Assembly (NCBI GenBank): GCA_030066195.1
Contig: JASJCB010000026.1
Location: 1 to 64,000, forward strand
Source: Acidobacteriota bacterium
GTDB lineage: Bacteria; Acidobacteriota; Holophagae; Acanthopleuribacterales; Acanthopleuribacteraceae
Length of the DNA stretch: 64,000 nucleotides
Direction: 5' to 3'
The position numbers were made by a program, and so were the translations under genes. The notes under the pieces are model-generated. The model saw only the letters and a program-made list of their open reading frames with translations, made no database searches and was not told where the DNA came from. The first letter of the stretch is position 1; the number at the start of each line of letters is the position of its first letter. This document shows, in pieces, positions 1 through 8,790 of the stretch.

Positions 1-2037
1 CGGATGCATATGCGCATCGATTTCGTCAATGAGAACCAGAGCGGGGCTGTGGGTCGGCTCCTCTTCATCGTGGTAGACTTCAAACAACCTCCGCACCAGC
101 AATCCGACCCATCCAAATAGAGAAATCATTCCCTGGCTCACGGACTCCAAGGGCACTTCACCATCGTAGGTCTGCACGTAGACTCGCTTGTCTTCGATGC
201 GACCGAATTTGAGCACTACGCCCACGCTTAATTTAGAGATGACTTCAAAAACCTTGTCTCGAAGGCGGGCTAGATACTTGGATCTTTCAGGGTCTTGTTC
301 TTTTAGTGCCAAAATGTCGTGACTAAGCTCTACGAGCCACTCTTTAAGGTGACGCATGCGCGAATCTAAATCGCCTTGGAGTAGGGGGAGCACATCCCAC
401 TCGATGGATCGGCGTGTGGCGGTTAGGCCCAGGCGTGGGTCGTCCAAATTACGTGCGCTTCGTAGGGCGGGGAAGCCCATGATCAGCCCACCAAAATTTT
501 CCAGCATGCGAAATGGAGCCACATCTAAGGAGAGGTCGCTACCGCGATGAAGGGTGGTTTCAAAGACGAGATCTTGGCTTTTGACCGTGATGCGTGCGAG
601 ATTCTCGCGAATATTGATCAGAGAGGGTGCATAAGGCTTTGCCCTGTCCCCACAAACGGCCAGGGCAACAGCCTTCAAGATATGGGATTTGCCTACGCCG
701 TTGTCGCCGAAAATGATGTTCCAATTGGGGTCGATTTTTAGGTCGAGGGCCTCGAATGGGCCGAAATGCTCCAGCCTCAGTTCGGTAATTTTGCGTTGTT
801 TGATGCTGGGCGACGCTGAAGCATCCCGCGACTGTTTACTTGTCTGATCGACTTCTTGAAAACGCTGGGCGATGTTTCCGATTAAAGCAGCCAGCCTTGC
901 ATGCTCTTCGCGGCCTTCTCCTCTTTCGTAGTGGATGAAGCTCAGGTTGTACCTTTGGTTGAGAATTTTGAGAACGACACCCCATTCCCTTTCCGTCATA
1001 CTCCCTCTATCGGAATCACGCTTGCCCCACGAGGGTATAATAGCAAAATGAGGAACTTCCGGCTTTTTGTCCAGGGGGAGCACCTCTAGAATGGCCTCGA
1101 TATCCCCGATACTACAGCCCATAAACAGTATTGTTTTTGAGTAGAAGACGGCTCGAAGAAAATGGGCAAAGTCATGAAGGGGGCCAATCATGAATCGAAA
1201 CTCTTCCGGGATGATGGATAAGGATTTTCCCTCTAGGGATCCAAATATTTGAGCGCCAAACATTTTGCCGTTGCTTAAGTCGTCTAATAAGCGATCACCT
1301 TGATCCGGCGTACGCGTGGGTAGGGGCAGCGATCTCGCCAAAAAGTCGTCGAGAGAGGAGGTCAAGATGCCCGCTAGATGCTCGCATTGAAGAAGGGACA
1401 GGATCTCCTTGGGAGTTTTGAGATCTTTATTTAATAGAAGGCCTTTGAGGTTCTTGATAACTTCCTCTCGGCTCAATATACCGGAAGAGACGACCTGTTC
1501 CAACACGTCGTTGTAGCGCTTTTGTTTGGCTCTGTTTTCAAAGAAATCCAGAAATTCCTGGTCGTTGACAAAGGACTTCACGAGAAATCGGCGAATGGTG
1601 TCTCCCCAGGATAAAAGCCCGCTCATTGAGCTGATACCCGTGCCAAGGAAGAGGCAAAGATTCCCGTTTGTATAGGCTTGCACCAGTGGGGGCAAATCAT
1701 CTTCGGTCTTGACTTCATTCACAAGGTTTTGCAGGTCGTTATCTTTTTCTAAAATCCGTGCATCAATGCCGGAGGCCACCACGACCGTTTGCGAGCGGAG
1801 GTCGAAATGGATATATCTACGGTCGGAACCTTTCTGATATCGCTCCACGAGACCGGGGTACTTGGGTGAGGCGTGGATTTTTGATGAGGCAAAAACATAC
1901 AAATCGCAGGTGTTTCGATGGCCGGCATCAAAGGTGACTCGAACGCCTTTTGAGGTGAGAAGGCGTCCAAACGCGGCGTTGACCTTTCCGTGATCAAGGT
2001 CGTCGGCATCAACAAAGATGGTAAATGACTTTTCCAT
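1..2037 (-). CDS. SIR2-like / AAA-type ATPase fusion protein, 3' end beyond window
   Basis: I translated this open frame by hand from an ATG at 2037 to the window edge: 679 residues with no stop. Three parts are visible. Residues 1-115 form an alpha/beta region I do not recognise. Residues about 125-330 look SIR2-like: FLGTGISSMSGL near 130, ILTSSLDDFL near 225, and ILFMGCSIGD near 305, the usual order of NAD-binding SIR2 motifs in defence proteins. From about 420 an SMC/RecF-like ATPase begins, with Walker A GDNGVGKS near 445 and Walker B LVLIDEIDAHMHP at the very edge. A GAGGA ribosome site precedes the ATG. It lies 54 bp downstream of the helicase in the same leftward run. SIR2 domains in phage defence usually deplete NAD+, so an effector-plus-sensor role is inferred. 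The C-terminus, which could hold another domain, is not visible. Confidence 0.85.
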   Translation of the reverse strand, partial: MEKSFTIFVDADDLDHGKVNAAFGRLLTSKGVRVTFDAGHRNTCDLYVFASSKIHASPKYPGLVERYQKGSDRRYIHFDLRSQTVVVASGIDARILEKDNDLQNLVNEVKTEDDLPPLVQAYTNGNLCLFLGTGISSMSGLLSWGDTIRRFLVKSFVNDQEFLDFFENRAKQKRYNDVLEQVVSSGILSREEVIKNLKGLLLNKDLKTPKEILSLLQCEHLAGILTSSLDDFLARSLPLPTRTPDQGDRLLDDLSNGKMFGAQIFGSLEGKSLSIIPEEFRFMIGPLHDFAHFLRAVFYSKTILFMGCSIGDIEAILEVLPLDKKPEVPHFAIIPSWGKRDSDRGSMTEREWGVVLKILNQRYNLSFIHYERGEGREEHARLAALIGNIAQRFQEVDQTSKQSRDASASPSIKQRKITELRLEHFGPFEALDLKIDPNWNIIFGDNGVGKSHILKAVALAVCGDRAKPYAPSLINIRENLARITVKSQDLVFETTLHRGSDLSLDVAPFRMLENFGGLIMGFPALRSARNLDDPRLGLTATRRSIEWDVLPLLQGDLDSRMRHLKEWLVELSHDILALKEQDPERSKYLARLRDKVFEVISKLSVGVVLKFGRIEDKRVYVQTYDGEVPLESVSQGMISLFGWVGLLVRRLFEVYHDEEEPTHSPALVLIDEIDAHMHP

Positions 2038-2091
2038 GTCTAATCCTCGCTTGATTCTATCACGACTTTGGGGGGCTAAGAGGCTCGATAA

Positions 2092-3747
2092 CTACCTTGT
2101 TTCGAGGAACGGTATTTCCAATTCGGGCTCCTCCTCTCTGCTAAAAAGTGATGCCTGGCTAAGCATCCAGCTTTCCATAAATTTGGAAGCTTGGGATTGA
2201 TGAAAGTTTATGAGTTTCCGCCCAAGAGACATCTGTTCTTTGACCCCACTACGAACCGCGCGATCCAAGTTTATAACTTCGGCGATCCGCCTCAAATCAC
2301 TTACAAAATCTACCACCAACACATTGGTTTTATGTTTACTCAAACGTAGGCCACGTCCGATTTGCTGTACAAAAATGCGGCGACTGTGGGTGACCCTCAT
2401 GAAAACAAGCATGTCCACATCGGGAACATCCATACCCTCGTTAAACAAATCGACGGTGGTGAGCATGTTGAGCTTTCCCTGTTTGAAGCTTTTAATGGTT
2501 TTGGATTGTTCTTCAGTACTCTGATCACCATGAATCGCCGCGGCTCTGAAGCCATATTGAGCCAGGTGGCGGGCGGTTTCTTCCGCGTGAGCGATGGTGG
2601 TACAAAATACGAGGCCACTGTTTCGGTCTTCTTCCTCGAAAATATTGCGCATATATGACGCGGCTTCCGCGTTGTGAATGGGTATGATCAGCTTACGATT
2701 TAACTGCCGTACAGAATATTTGTGCCGCGAGCGCTCCTGGACGAACTTCCAGTCCAAATCATTGGCCACGAGTCTGTAATCTACGGGGCACAAATAACCC
2801 ATTCGCAGCCCCTCCGCAATACCGATTTGCATCAATGGTTCACCCAGTGTCTCCTGAATGTCAATACGATCTCCACGCCATGGAGTGGCCGTAACCCCTC
2901 CGATCATTCTTGGACTGAGTTGCTCCAGCACCTCATTGTAGGTTTCAGATCCGAGATGGTGTGCTTCATCGATTAAAACCAGGCCAAACTCCGGCATATG
3001 CCTTAAATTGGCTTTGATGGTTTGCACGGTAGCAAAGTTCACACCCTCCCAAGAAGAGGGGAGGATGTCACTTTCAATTCTTCTCGTGGGAATAAATTTA
3101 GAAAGTTGGTGCCAAAAGCCCATCTGGAGTTGGTTGACCAGTTCCCTGGTATGCGCCAGCACCAAGACACTGCCTTGGCTGATAGAACCTTCCTCAAATA
3201 AAGCATCGACCACATCGGCTATAACCACGGTTTTGCCCAAGCCCGTTCCCAGGATCACCAAGCCACGATCGTAATCAATCAACGCATCCTTAAGCGATTC
3301 CACGGCTTCCTCTTGATAGGGCCTGAGCTGTTTGGTGGCCCGTGAATATATCGGGGATTTACCCACGAGATGAAGTACTTCTTGGGGTCGATAGACGTCG
3401 ATAATGATGCCCTGAGTGCGGAAATATTCGAGGTTTTTCTGTAGATCAGGCGTGAACAAATCTCGGATCACAAGGACGTAGCATTGAGCCTGAAACTTCT
3501 TTGCGTCTTTCAGTAGGCTCTTCAACTGCTCTCGCCCATTGCTGGATGTACTTCGGTAGTCGTATCGAAAGACCCATCTTTTCTGATTGCATAGCCCGAT
3601 GAGCGTAAAGGCCCGATTACTTTTGGTGACTTCCAATTCGGTGTAGCCATTGGTGACGAGAAGCCTTTGAAAATTTTCCACGAAGCTGACGTGGCTCAGG
3701 TCCTTGATATTTTTTTTATTTAAATATGCCTCAGGCTCATTTGCCAA
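2092..3747 (-). CDS. DEAD/DEAH-box SF2 helicase with N-terminal nuclease-like domain
   Basis: The 551-residue protein has a complete SF2 helicase core: LRPYQ at 141, Walker A GTGLGKT at 167-173, DEAH at 260-263, motif III TATP at 286-289, and a QQIGRGLR motif VI in the C-terminal lobe. Residues 20-125 precede the core and resemble the small restriction-endonuclease-like domain often fused to such helicases. The usual E-x-K signature is not evident there (FRYDYRS occupies the likely strand), so it may be inactive or only DNA-binding. The start is a TTG with GGAG eight bases upstream, 2 nt after the MORC-like stop; no in-frame ATG is available nearby. Tight packing with the MORC-like and methylase genes points to a multi-protein restriction-like complex that translocates on DNA. 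Confidence 0.88.
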   Translation of the reverse strand: MANEPEAYLNKKNIKDLSHVSFVENFQRLLVTNGYTELEVTKSNRAFTLIGLCNQKRWVFRYDYRSTSSNGREQLKSLLKDAKKFQAQCYVLVIRDLFTPDLQKNLEYFRTQGIIIDVYRPQEVLHLVGKSPIYSRATKQLRPYQEEAVESLKDALIDYDRGLVILGTGLGKTVVIADVVDALFEEGSISQGSVLVLAHTRELVNQLQMGFWHQLSKFIPTRRIESDILPSSWEGVNFATVQTIKANLRHMPEFGLVLIDEAHHLGSETYNEVLEQLSPRMIGGVTATPWRGDRIDIQETLGEPLMQIGIAEGLRMGYLCPVDYRLVANDLDWKFVQERSRHKYSVRQLNRKLIIPIHNAEAASYMRNIFEEEDRNSGLVFCTTIAHAEETARHLAQYGFRAAAIHGDQSTEEQSKTIKSFKQGKLNMLTTVDLFNEGMDVPDVDMLVFMRVTHSRRIFVQQIGRGLRLSKHKTNVLVVDFVSDLRRIAEVINLDRAVRSGVKEQMSLGRKLINFHQSQASKFMESWMLSQASLFSREEEPELEIPFLETR

Positions 3748-3749
3748 GA

Positions 3750-6053
3750 TTATGCTCCATCCGATTCTGGCAGTAAAAGCTCGAGAGAAAGCATTGCTCT
3801 CTGAAGCCTGACCCTGTCATCTTCAAGCACCTTTGTCGGAGTATCGACAACCCAATAAGCATCATCAAGGTAATTCCTGTACTTACTAAGCACCTGCTGT
3901 TGGGCCCTACTTTTCTGCTCGTCGCGAAAGTCTAGCCCTTCATAAGCATCGGGCCAGAACGTGCCGTCCATAAAGTATTCGGGGTGTCCGATAACAAATC
4001 GGTGCATGATCTCAGGGGAAGCGTACTCTAGGAAGAAAATATTTATGTTGTCTGATGACAAGGCTTTTGTATGCGCTTTCTCAATTTCATCACGCTCGGT
4101 TTCAAGAAGCTCCTCAAAAAGAATCGTACCTATATCCTCGTCAAATTCAATAATTGATGAAAAGTGACGACCGAGACTCTCAAAGAGGCGTTTGGCATCT
4201 TGTTGGAGTTGTTGCACATCAAGGGTATAAACTTTCACATATTTAGCACGAAGGTTGGCGAGAATCGAAGCAAAAACTTGCTTTCCGTGGTCACGGACAT
4301 CCTCTACATATAGGCGCTTAGCTAGCTCAGTAATGAGTGCGTCTAGTGGATTCATCGTCAGGCTGTCAAAAATATCATGAGTGGTGTTAACAATAAAGAT
4401 ACTGTTATGTTCGGCACCCTCAAGTGACCAAGGCAACTGACCGGCTTCCCCAAGCTTGGGATCCAATTCAGTCGCGTGGAAGGCTGATACCTCAATGCTC
4501 TTTCTGGTTAAATCGCAGAAGTAGGCGCCGGATAAGTGGGCTATTTTCTTTCGCGTTACCGGAGCTTTTTTATCAGCCTTTTTTTGGGGTTTCGAACCAC
4601 CGCTGCTTTGTTCCCTTTCAGGAGAATTCGATCCATCGGAACCAAAGTTATCTGTGTTCGTGCCTGGACTTCCTCCTTGTTCGAGCTCAAGTCTTTCATC
4701 CGCCGCTTCAACGGCCGCCCACCACAAGTCATCGCTTTGGTACTCTGGATCACCAGCGTTGAACTTAATGAGGAAATCACTAGCTTTTTCGCTCGGGAGG
4801 GCCAGGTATTTTTTGTAGCCGGGCTGGTTCTTTTTTGTGGGCTGATGCCGCTTGTACCCTTTATAGATTAAACCCAAGGGTGATTCATTGGGCGGGAATC
4901 CATACTTTGTGGCATTCATAGGACGAAAGGGCCCATCTCCACGGATTATTTTACACATTTCTACCCAGTGGGGGTCACCCCGATCAAATTTGTCCTTTGT
5001 ATAGCTTACCCGGCAGTGATCCAAATGAATTTCACCGACAATTCGACCCGCTCCCCGAGGATCTTCAATTGAGTACTCTTTTAAAAGCCTACCTTCAGCG
5101 TCCCAGGAAAAGAACTCTTTACTTTCCATTTCAATCTTTCGACCATTTCTGAGAAAGTCAATGCCAAAATCGGTAGGGTCTGTATACCTGAGAACACCTA
5201 GCCAGCCCTTAATCCTAATATGTCGTGACTTCACATCGCTCTGGTTGCAGTTCTCACACTTCTTAGTTTTTCCTATTTGCCAGTTCCAGCAACTGTAGCA
5301 GAAATACTTTTCCCCTAAATCTCTGTCAATCGACATATAGGCGGGAATCGTCTGGCCACCAACAATAACAGAGCGCTCTTCACTCCAAATACACAGGCGA
5401 CGAGCCTCAACAGGTTTGTTGTTAAAGTGCATGGTGAAACCAACTGGATTACTTTCTGGTCCAATCATGCTTGAGTAGACTTTAGCCAGCCTCTTTTTGA
5501 TCTGGTTTCGATTCCCGGATTTTAAGAACCAGCTCATATGTTCTGGTTTGACCTTCTTTATTATTACCTGTGTCCCACTCTCCGCCCGTATATTTTTTGG
5601 CTTCCTCAAAGGCTTTGTTTTGTAATTGTCCTGCTTTTGAAGCTGTTCAAAGTCGATCTCAACTCCATGCCAGCTATTGTCACCACTTTCTGTCGACCAA
5701 ACCTGGGTAATAACTCCGATTCGCGCCGTCGCGATATTAAATCCCATACCGAACATACCCATGTTTCCAAAGGGACTGTTGCTGGTCCAGCCCGCGCGAA
5801 CGGAATTACTGAGTGTTGCTGGATTCATGCCCGGACCGTTGTCATTCAGGGTGATATGATAATTCCCCTTTTTTGTCGTGGGGATATTGATCCAAATTTT
5901 AGGGCTCTTGTTGAGAATGCCTCGCTCTTTTGCCTTGAGGAAGCCGTCGATTGAGTTGTCGATCAATTCTGCAATGCACCGCCAGGGCTCCAGATTGATC
6001 TCACCAAGCATTGACAAGATTCTGGGATGGGGTGTTAAGTCGATCTCAGTCAT
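3750..6053 (-). CDS. bacterial MORC-like (paraMORC) GHKL ATPase
   Basis: The 767-residue protein starts with a GHKL (Hsp90/MutL-type) ATPase: N-box ELIDNSID at 29-36, G1 box DNGPGM at 71-76, and G2 box FGMGFN at 101-106. An S5-like domain follows with the conserved basic loop RNGRKIE at 302-308. A zinc ribbon (C252-x2-C255-x10-C266-x2-C269) is inserted between them. This layout matches prokaryotic MORC relatives known from restriction-modification operons. A low-complexity linker around 455-515 (GGSPG, NSPE, KKADKKAP) leads to a C-terminal region of unknown fold. The ATG overlaps the methylase stop by 4 bp, so translation is coupled. GHKL ATPases act as ATP-driven DNA clamps; the inference is that it bridges recognition by the methylase and helicase to the effector. 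Base composition is clearly AT-richer than the rest of the window. Confidence 0.88.
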   Translation of the reverse strand: MTEIDLTPHPRILSMLGEINLEPWRCIAELIDNSIDGFLKAKERGILNKSPKIWINIPTTKKGNYHITLNDNGPGMNPATLSNSVRAGWTSNSPFGNMGMFGMGFNIATARIGVITQVWSTESGDNSWHGVEIDFEQLQKQDNYKTKPLRKPKNIRAESGTQVIIKKVKPEHMSWFLKSGNRNQIKKRLAKVYSSMIGPESNPVGFTMHFNNKPVEARRLCIWSEERSVIVGGQTIPAYMSIDRDLGEKYFCYSCWNWQIGKTKKCENCNQSDVKSRHIRIKGWLGVLRYTDPTDFGIDFLRNGRKIEMESKEFFSWDAEGRLLKEYSIEDPRGAGRIVGEIHLDHCRVSYTKDKFDRGDPHWVEMCKIIRGDGPFRPMNATKYGFPPNESPLGLIYKGYKRHQPTKKNQPGYKKYLALPSEKASDFLIKFNAGDPEYQSDDLWWAAVEAADERLELEQGGSPGTNTDNFGSDGSNSPEREQSSGGSKPQKKADKKAPVTRKKIAHLSGAYFCDLTRKSIEVSAFHATELDPKLGEAGQLPWSLEGAEHNSIFIVNTTHDIFDSLTMNPLDALITELAKRLYVEDVRDHGKQVFASILANLRAKYVKVYTLDVQQLQQDAKRLFESLGRHFSSIIEFDEDIGTILFEELLETERDEIEKAHTKALSSDNINIFFLEYASPEIMHRFVIGHPEYFMDGTFWPDAYEGLDFRDEQKSRAQQQVLSKYRNYLDDAYWVVDTPTKVLEDDRVRLQRAMLSLELLLPESDGA

Positions 6054-7333
6054 TGGTTACTCCCGGAGCTGAGCAATTCTAACAGATGCCTCGCCACCAC
6101 TTCAATTAGGGGAACGGGCACCGCGTTGCCTATTTGGCTGGTGATGGTGCACGCGTTGCCTTTAAACAGATAATTGGGCGGAAAGCCCTGCACGACCGCC
6201 GCTTCCCTCAGCGTAAAGTACCGGATGCCGCCCTCGTCGGTGTGTACGATGTTTTCACCGCCGGGCACACCGTGAACACCGGCTTTGATGGTTTTGGCCG
6301 GCCAGTCCTGAGGGCAGCCCGTATGTCCCTTGTAGCACCTGGGGTTGATACCGGGGTAAAGTTCTTTAACGGCGTCCTTTTTCGCCCACTTCTTATTTTT
6401 TTGGTACAATTCCTCAAGAGATCGCAAGGCTTCTCGCACGGTAACCCAGGGTAATAGGTGGCGATTTTTTGTCCCAATTTTTGGAGCCTTCAGAGGAAAT
6501 CTGTCGGGGAACGCCCTCGGGGCAATACCCATTCTTTCCCAATAGGTGCCACCCATGATCTCGGCCACCAGCTTAACCCTCGCATGTGTGGGGTTTGGGA
6601 ATTTTATTTCTAGCGGCTCTTTACAACGGAGTGCCATGATGAGAACACGGCAGCGCTTTTGCGGTAGGCCATAGTTGGCGGCATTGAGACGGTCCCAGTT
6701 TACCTGGTAGGTCTGGGAGACAGTACCGGCCCTTATTTCGCGCTCAATCCTGACTTGGTGCTCTTCCCAGGATTCATCTTCTCGTGGGGGAACACCGGGG
6801 TATTTCATCTGCAAGATAATATAGTCTAAATAGGGCCTGAAATCCTTTCGGGCCAAGCCCGCCACGTTTTCGATGAGTATCGCTCTTGGCTTGAGTGTGC
6901 GTATGGCCTCCATGGCCACGGGGAACAGATTTCGGCCGTCTCGATAGGCCAGATGCTTACCGCCCAGGCTAAACGGTTGACACGGCACACCACCCGAAAA
7001 GAGGCGTACGGGCGCTTTGATTTCTCGTGCCCAATCCACTTTTTTCACATCGCAACAGCGTACCTTGCCGTTGATGTTGCCGGCTCGAATATTTGCACGC
7101 AAGGAACGACAAGCGTCTTTATCGACCTCATAGAAGTAGGTGGGCAGACCTGTAAACCCGGCTCTTTCTAATCCAAGAGCCATTCCTCCCGCACCCGCGC
7201 ATATCTCTACATCCACTTCTTGAGGCCGCTCTGGTGTGGTTTTCTCATCAGCGCCGAAGGATAAATCCTCCTGCTCTACATCAATTTCGGAGGCATAGGA
7301 GGTCGATTCAAAGGCTTCGTGTTCGAATGTCAA
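6050..7333 (-). CDS. C5-cytosine DNA methyltransferase
   Basis: The 427-residue protein carries the ordered C5-methylase motifs: I (EICAGAGGMALGLERAGF, from 43), IV with the catalytic Cys in GGVPCQPF (C118), VI ENV at 155-157, VIII GLPQKRCRV, IX-like YFTLREAAVVQGFP, and X QIGNAVPVPL. It transfers a methyl group from S-adenosylmethionine to cytosine C5; the target sequence cannot be read from the protein. The first 40 residues are an acidic extension without a match I recognise. Initiation is probably at TTG 7333, nine bases after GGAG; the next in-frame Met (51) lies inside motif I and is too late. It heads the operon with the MORC-like, helicase and SIR2-AAA genes and faces a divergent T/G mismatch glycosylase. 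No classic restriction endonuclease gene is adjacent. Confidence 0.93.
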   Translation of the reverse strand: MTFEHEAFESTSYASEIDVEQEDLSFGADEKTTPERPQEVDVEICAGAGGMALGLERAGFTGLPTYFYEVDKDACRSLRANIRAGNINGKVRCCDVKKVDWAREIKAPVRLFSGGVPCQPFSLGGKHLAYRDGRNLFPVAMEAIRTLKPRAILIENVAGLARKDFRPYLDYIILQMKYPGVPPREDESWEEHQVRIEREIRAGTVSQTYQVNWDRLNAANYGLPQKRCRVLIMALRCKEPLEIKFPNPTHARVKLVAEIMGGTYWERMGIAPRAFPDRFPLKAPKIGTKNRHLLPWVTVREALRSLEELYQKNKKWAKKDAVKELYPGINPRCYKGHTGCPQDWPAKTIKAGVHGVPGGENIVHTDEGGIRYFTLREAAVVQGFPPNYLFKGNACTITSQIGNAVPVPLIEVVARHLLELLSSGSNQ

Positions 7334-7377
7334 ATAAATAACTCCAGCCCAGGCAGATCAGTACGATACACCCCGTT

Positions 7378-7389
7378 TATGCTAGCATA
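7378..7389. promoter_or_regulatory. 12-bp perfect palindrome in the methylase/glycosylase divergent promoter region
   Basis: TATGCTAGCATA is a perfect palindrome 45 bp upstream of the methylase TTG and about 150 bp upstream of the glycosylase ATG. Its position suits an operator controlling one or both divergent genes, as in restriction-modification systems with controller proteins. No controller gene is visible nearby, and a 12-mer palindrome could occur by chance. Confidence 0.3.
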
Positions 7390-7535
7390 CCACGCCCAAA
7401 CCCAAAGGATCAAAAGTTAAGCCGCCCTTGGCCTTGTAGAACCGGCTTTGAGCCTATAAGGCAGGGGCATGTCGGGTTGTACAGCTTTGGCAGTATTTGC
7501 TAAGATGGGCAAAGACACGCCAGCACGAGTTGCAC

Positions 7536-8219
7536 ATGCCGGATGGACCCGACCCAAACGACCCCATAAATATTCGCACGACACGCCAAAAGGTTTTGAT
7601 CTGGGGACGGGCTAATTTTGCGAGTTATGCCTGGCGCGAAGAAACAGATTCCTGGCTGACCCTTGTTGCGGAGTTCTTCCTTCAGCGAACGCGAGCGGCT
7701 CAGGTCGAAGGGTTTTTTATCCGATTCAAGCAACGCTTTCCAACAGCTAAAGACCTCGTTGAGGCTGGTGACGAGGGCATTGCTTGGGTCACTAGTAACC
7801 TGGGACTACACAGGCGTGGCCCGTTGCTTTTGGCGATCGCCCAAAAAATTGTCGCCGAGGGTTTCCCCGAGGGCATGGAGGCGTTATTAGAAATCAAAGG
7901 TATCGGCCCCTATTCGGCTGCGGCCTGGCTTTCTCTCCATCAAGGAAAACGAGCGGTGATTATTGATGCCAATGTGGTTCGCTGGCTCAGCCGAATGACC
8001 GGGATGCCCTACAACAGAGATCCCAGGGGCCTGAAGTGGGTTCAGAGTTTGTGCGAGCGGCTCACTCCAAAACGCGTTTTTAGAGACTACAACTACGCCG
8101 TCCTTGATTTCACCATGAATATTTGCGCAAAAAAACCAAGGTGCGTCCAGTGCCCTTTGAAAAACATCTGCACATGGGAATGGAAGAGTGCCTGTGGAAA
8201 TCACCGGTTTGAGTCGTGA
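7536..8219 (+). CDS. Mig-type T/G mismatch DNA glycosylase (HhH-GPD, 4Fe-4S)
   Basis: This is an endonuclease III superfamily glycosylase of 227 residues from ATG 7536. An upstream in-frame TTG at 7497 would add 13 residues but has no convincing ribosome site. The helix-hairpin-helix reads IKGIGPYSAAAW, with Tyr126 where EndoIII has Lys and MutY has Ser. Asp144 in IIDANVVRW is the catalytic acid. Tyr at this place and the DANxVR motif are marks of the Mig/thymine-DNA glycosylase branch, which removes T (or U) opposite G where 5-methylcytosine deaminated. The cluster cysteines are C197-x5-C203-x2-C206-x5-C212, one residue shorter in the first gap than the usual C-x6-C-x2-C-x5-C. Its place divergent from a C5-methylase fits the known pairing of Mig with a cytosine methylase on methanogen plasmid pFV1. 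Confidence 0.85.
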   Translation: MPDGPDPNDPINIRTTRQKVLIWGRANFASYAWREETDSWLTLVAEFFLQRTRAAQVEGFFIRFKQRFPTAKDLVEAGDEGIAWVTSNLGLHRRGPLLLAIAQKIVAEGFPEGMEALLEIKGIGPYSAAAWLSLHQGKRAVIIDANVVRWLSRMTGMPYNRDPRGLKWVQSLCERLTPKRVFRDYNYAVLDFTMNICAKKPRCVQCPLKNICTWEWKSACGNHRFES

Positions 8220-8278
8220 AAGGGTGACCGCACGAACTGGAAATCACCCGTTAAGTCGTCAACACACGACCGCACGAA
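8195..8278. repeat. Imperfect 42-43 bp tandem duplication over the glycosylase 3' end
   Basis: Two diverged copies begin with TGGAAATCAC (8195 and 8238) and end with CCGCACGAA (8228-8236 and 8270-8278). The glycosylase stop codon lies inside the first copy. It may be an old duplication or the scar of a mobile element; no flanking target duplication was seen. Confidence 0.55.
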
Positions 8279-8497
8279 TAAAAACCGTTTTTCTCAACAG
8301 GGGGTAGGATGAATTGCCCTGAATCTCGCTGTCGGTGCCTGTCGCACGACGCTTTGCGACACTTTGCCGTGGAGTGAAGCGCCTGTTTTGCCTTGTTTTC
8401 AGCTTGGGCTTGGAGGCGTGGTTCTTGCTTCCCTCTGTGCCAGTATAAGATGAGACACGACGAACCATAAAAACTACTGAGCTTTTATGGAGTCGAA
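8279..8497. other. Intergenic stretch with no recognised gene
   Basis: No ORF with plausible codon use or ribosome site was found on either strand between the repeat and the short coupled ORFs. The segment is cysteine-codon rich in several frames and shows no hairpin of note. Confidence 0.4.
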
Positions 8498-8554
8498 ATG
8501 AGAAAAGGTAAACAGAAAAAGAAATCCCCCGGTGGGGCCCGCGAGTCGAAGTGA
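8498..8554 (+). CDS. Possible 18-residue basic leader peptide coupled to the next ORF
   Basis: A short ORF (MRKGKQKKKSPGGARESK) begins seven bases or fewer after a GGAG sequence and ends in GTGA, where its stop overlaps the GTG start of the next ORF. It is half basic residues. The arrangement suggests translational coupling within a small mobile-element operon, but a peptide this short may be fortuitous. Confidence 0.3.
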   Translation: MRKGKQKKKSPGGARESK

Positions 8555-8790
8555 CCTTTCTTGGGTTGATCAAGGAATTGGGTACAATCCAGTCGATGCC
8601 AGAGGTGATGAAGGCGATCGATCCCGACGGCCCGCTGTCTCTTAACGCGGTTTCAGAAATGGCCCGGGTTATCTTCGAAGAAACGGGTGATGACGTCGAA
8701 TCGGCCCGAGAGTTGTGCGAGATTATCAGCGAGGGGGCGAATGATTGGTTTGCGGGTTTTCATTGTCGGCTCAAACAAGGAGGCATTTGA
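8551..8790 (+). CDS. Hypothetical 79-residue protein upstream of a transposase remnant
   Basis: The GTG-start ORF encodes an acidic, helical small protein (ARVIFEETGDDVESARELCEIIS in the middle, a Cys/Trp-containing end WFAGFHCRL). I do not recognise the family. Its start overlaps the stop of an 18-codon ORF, and its stop TGA overlaps the ATG of a truncated transposase reading frame, with AAGGAGG just before that ATG. The chain of overlapping ORFs suggests it is a passenger or accessory gene of the decayed insertion sequence. Confidence 0.5.
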   Translation: MTFLGLIKELGTIQSMPEVMKAIDPDGPLSLNAVSEMARVIFEETGDDVESARELCEIISEGANDWFAGFHCRLKQGGI

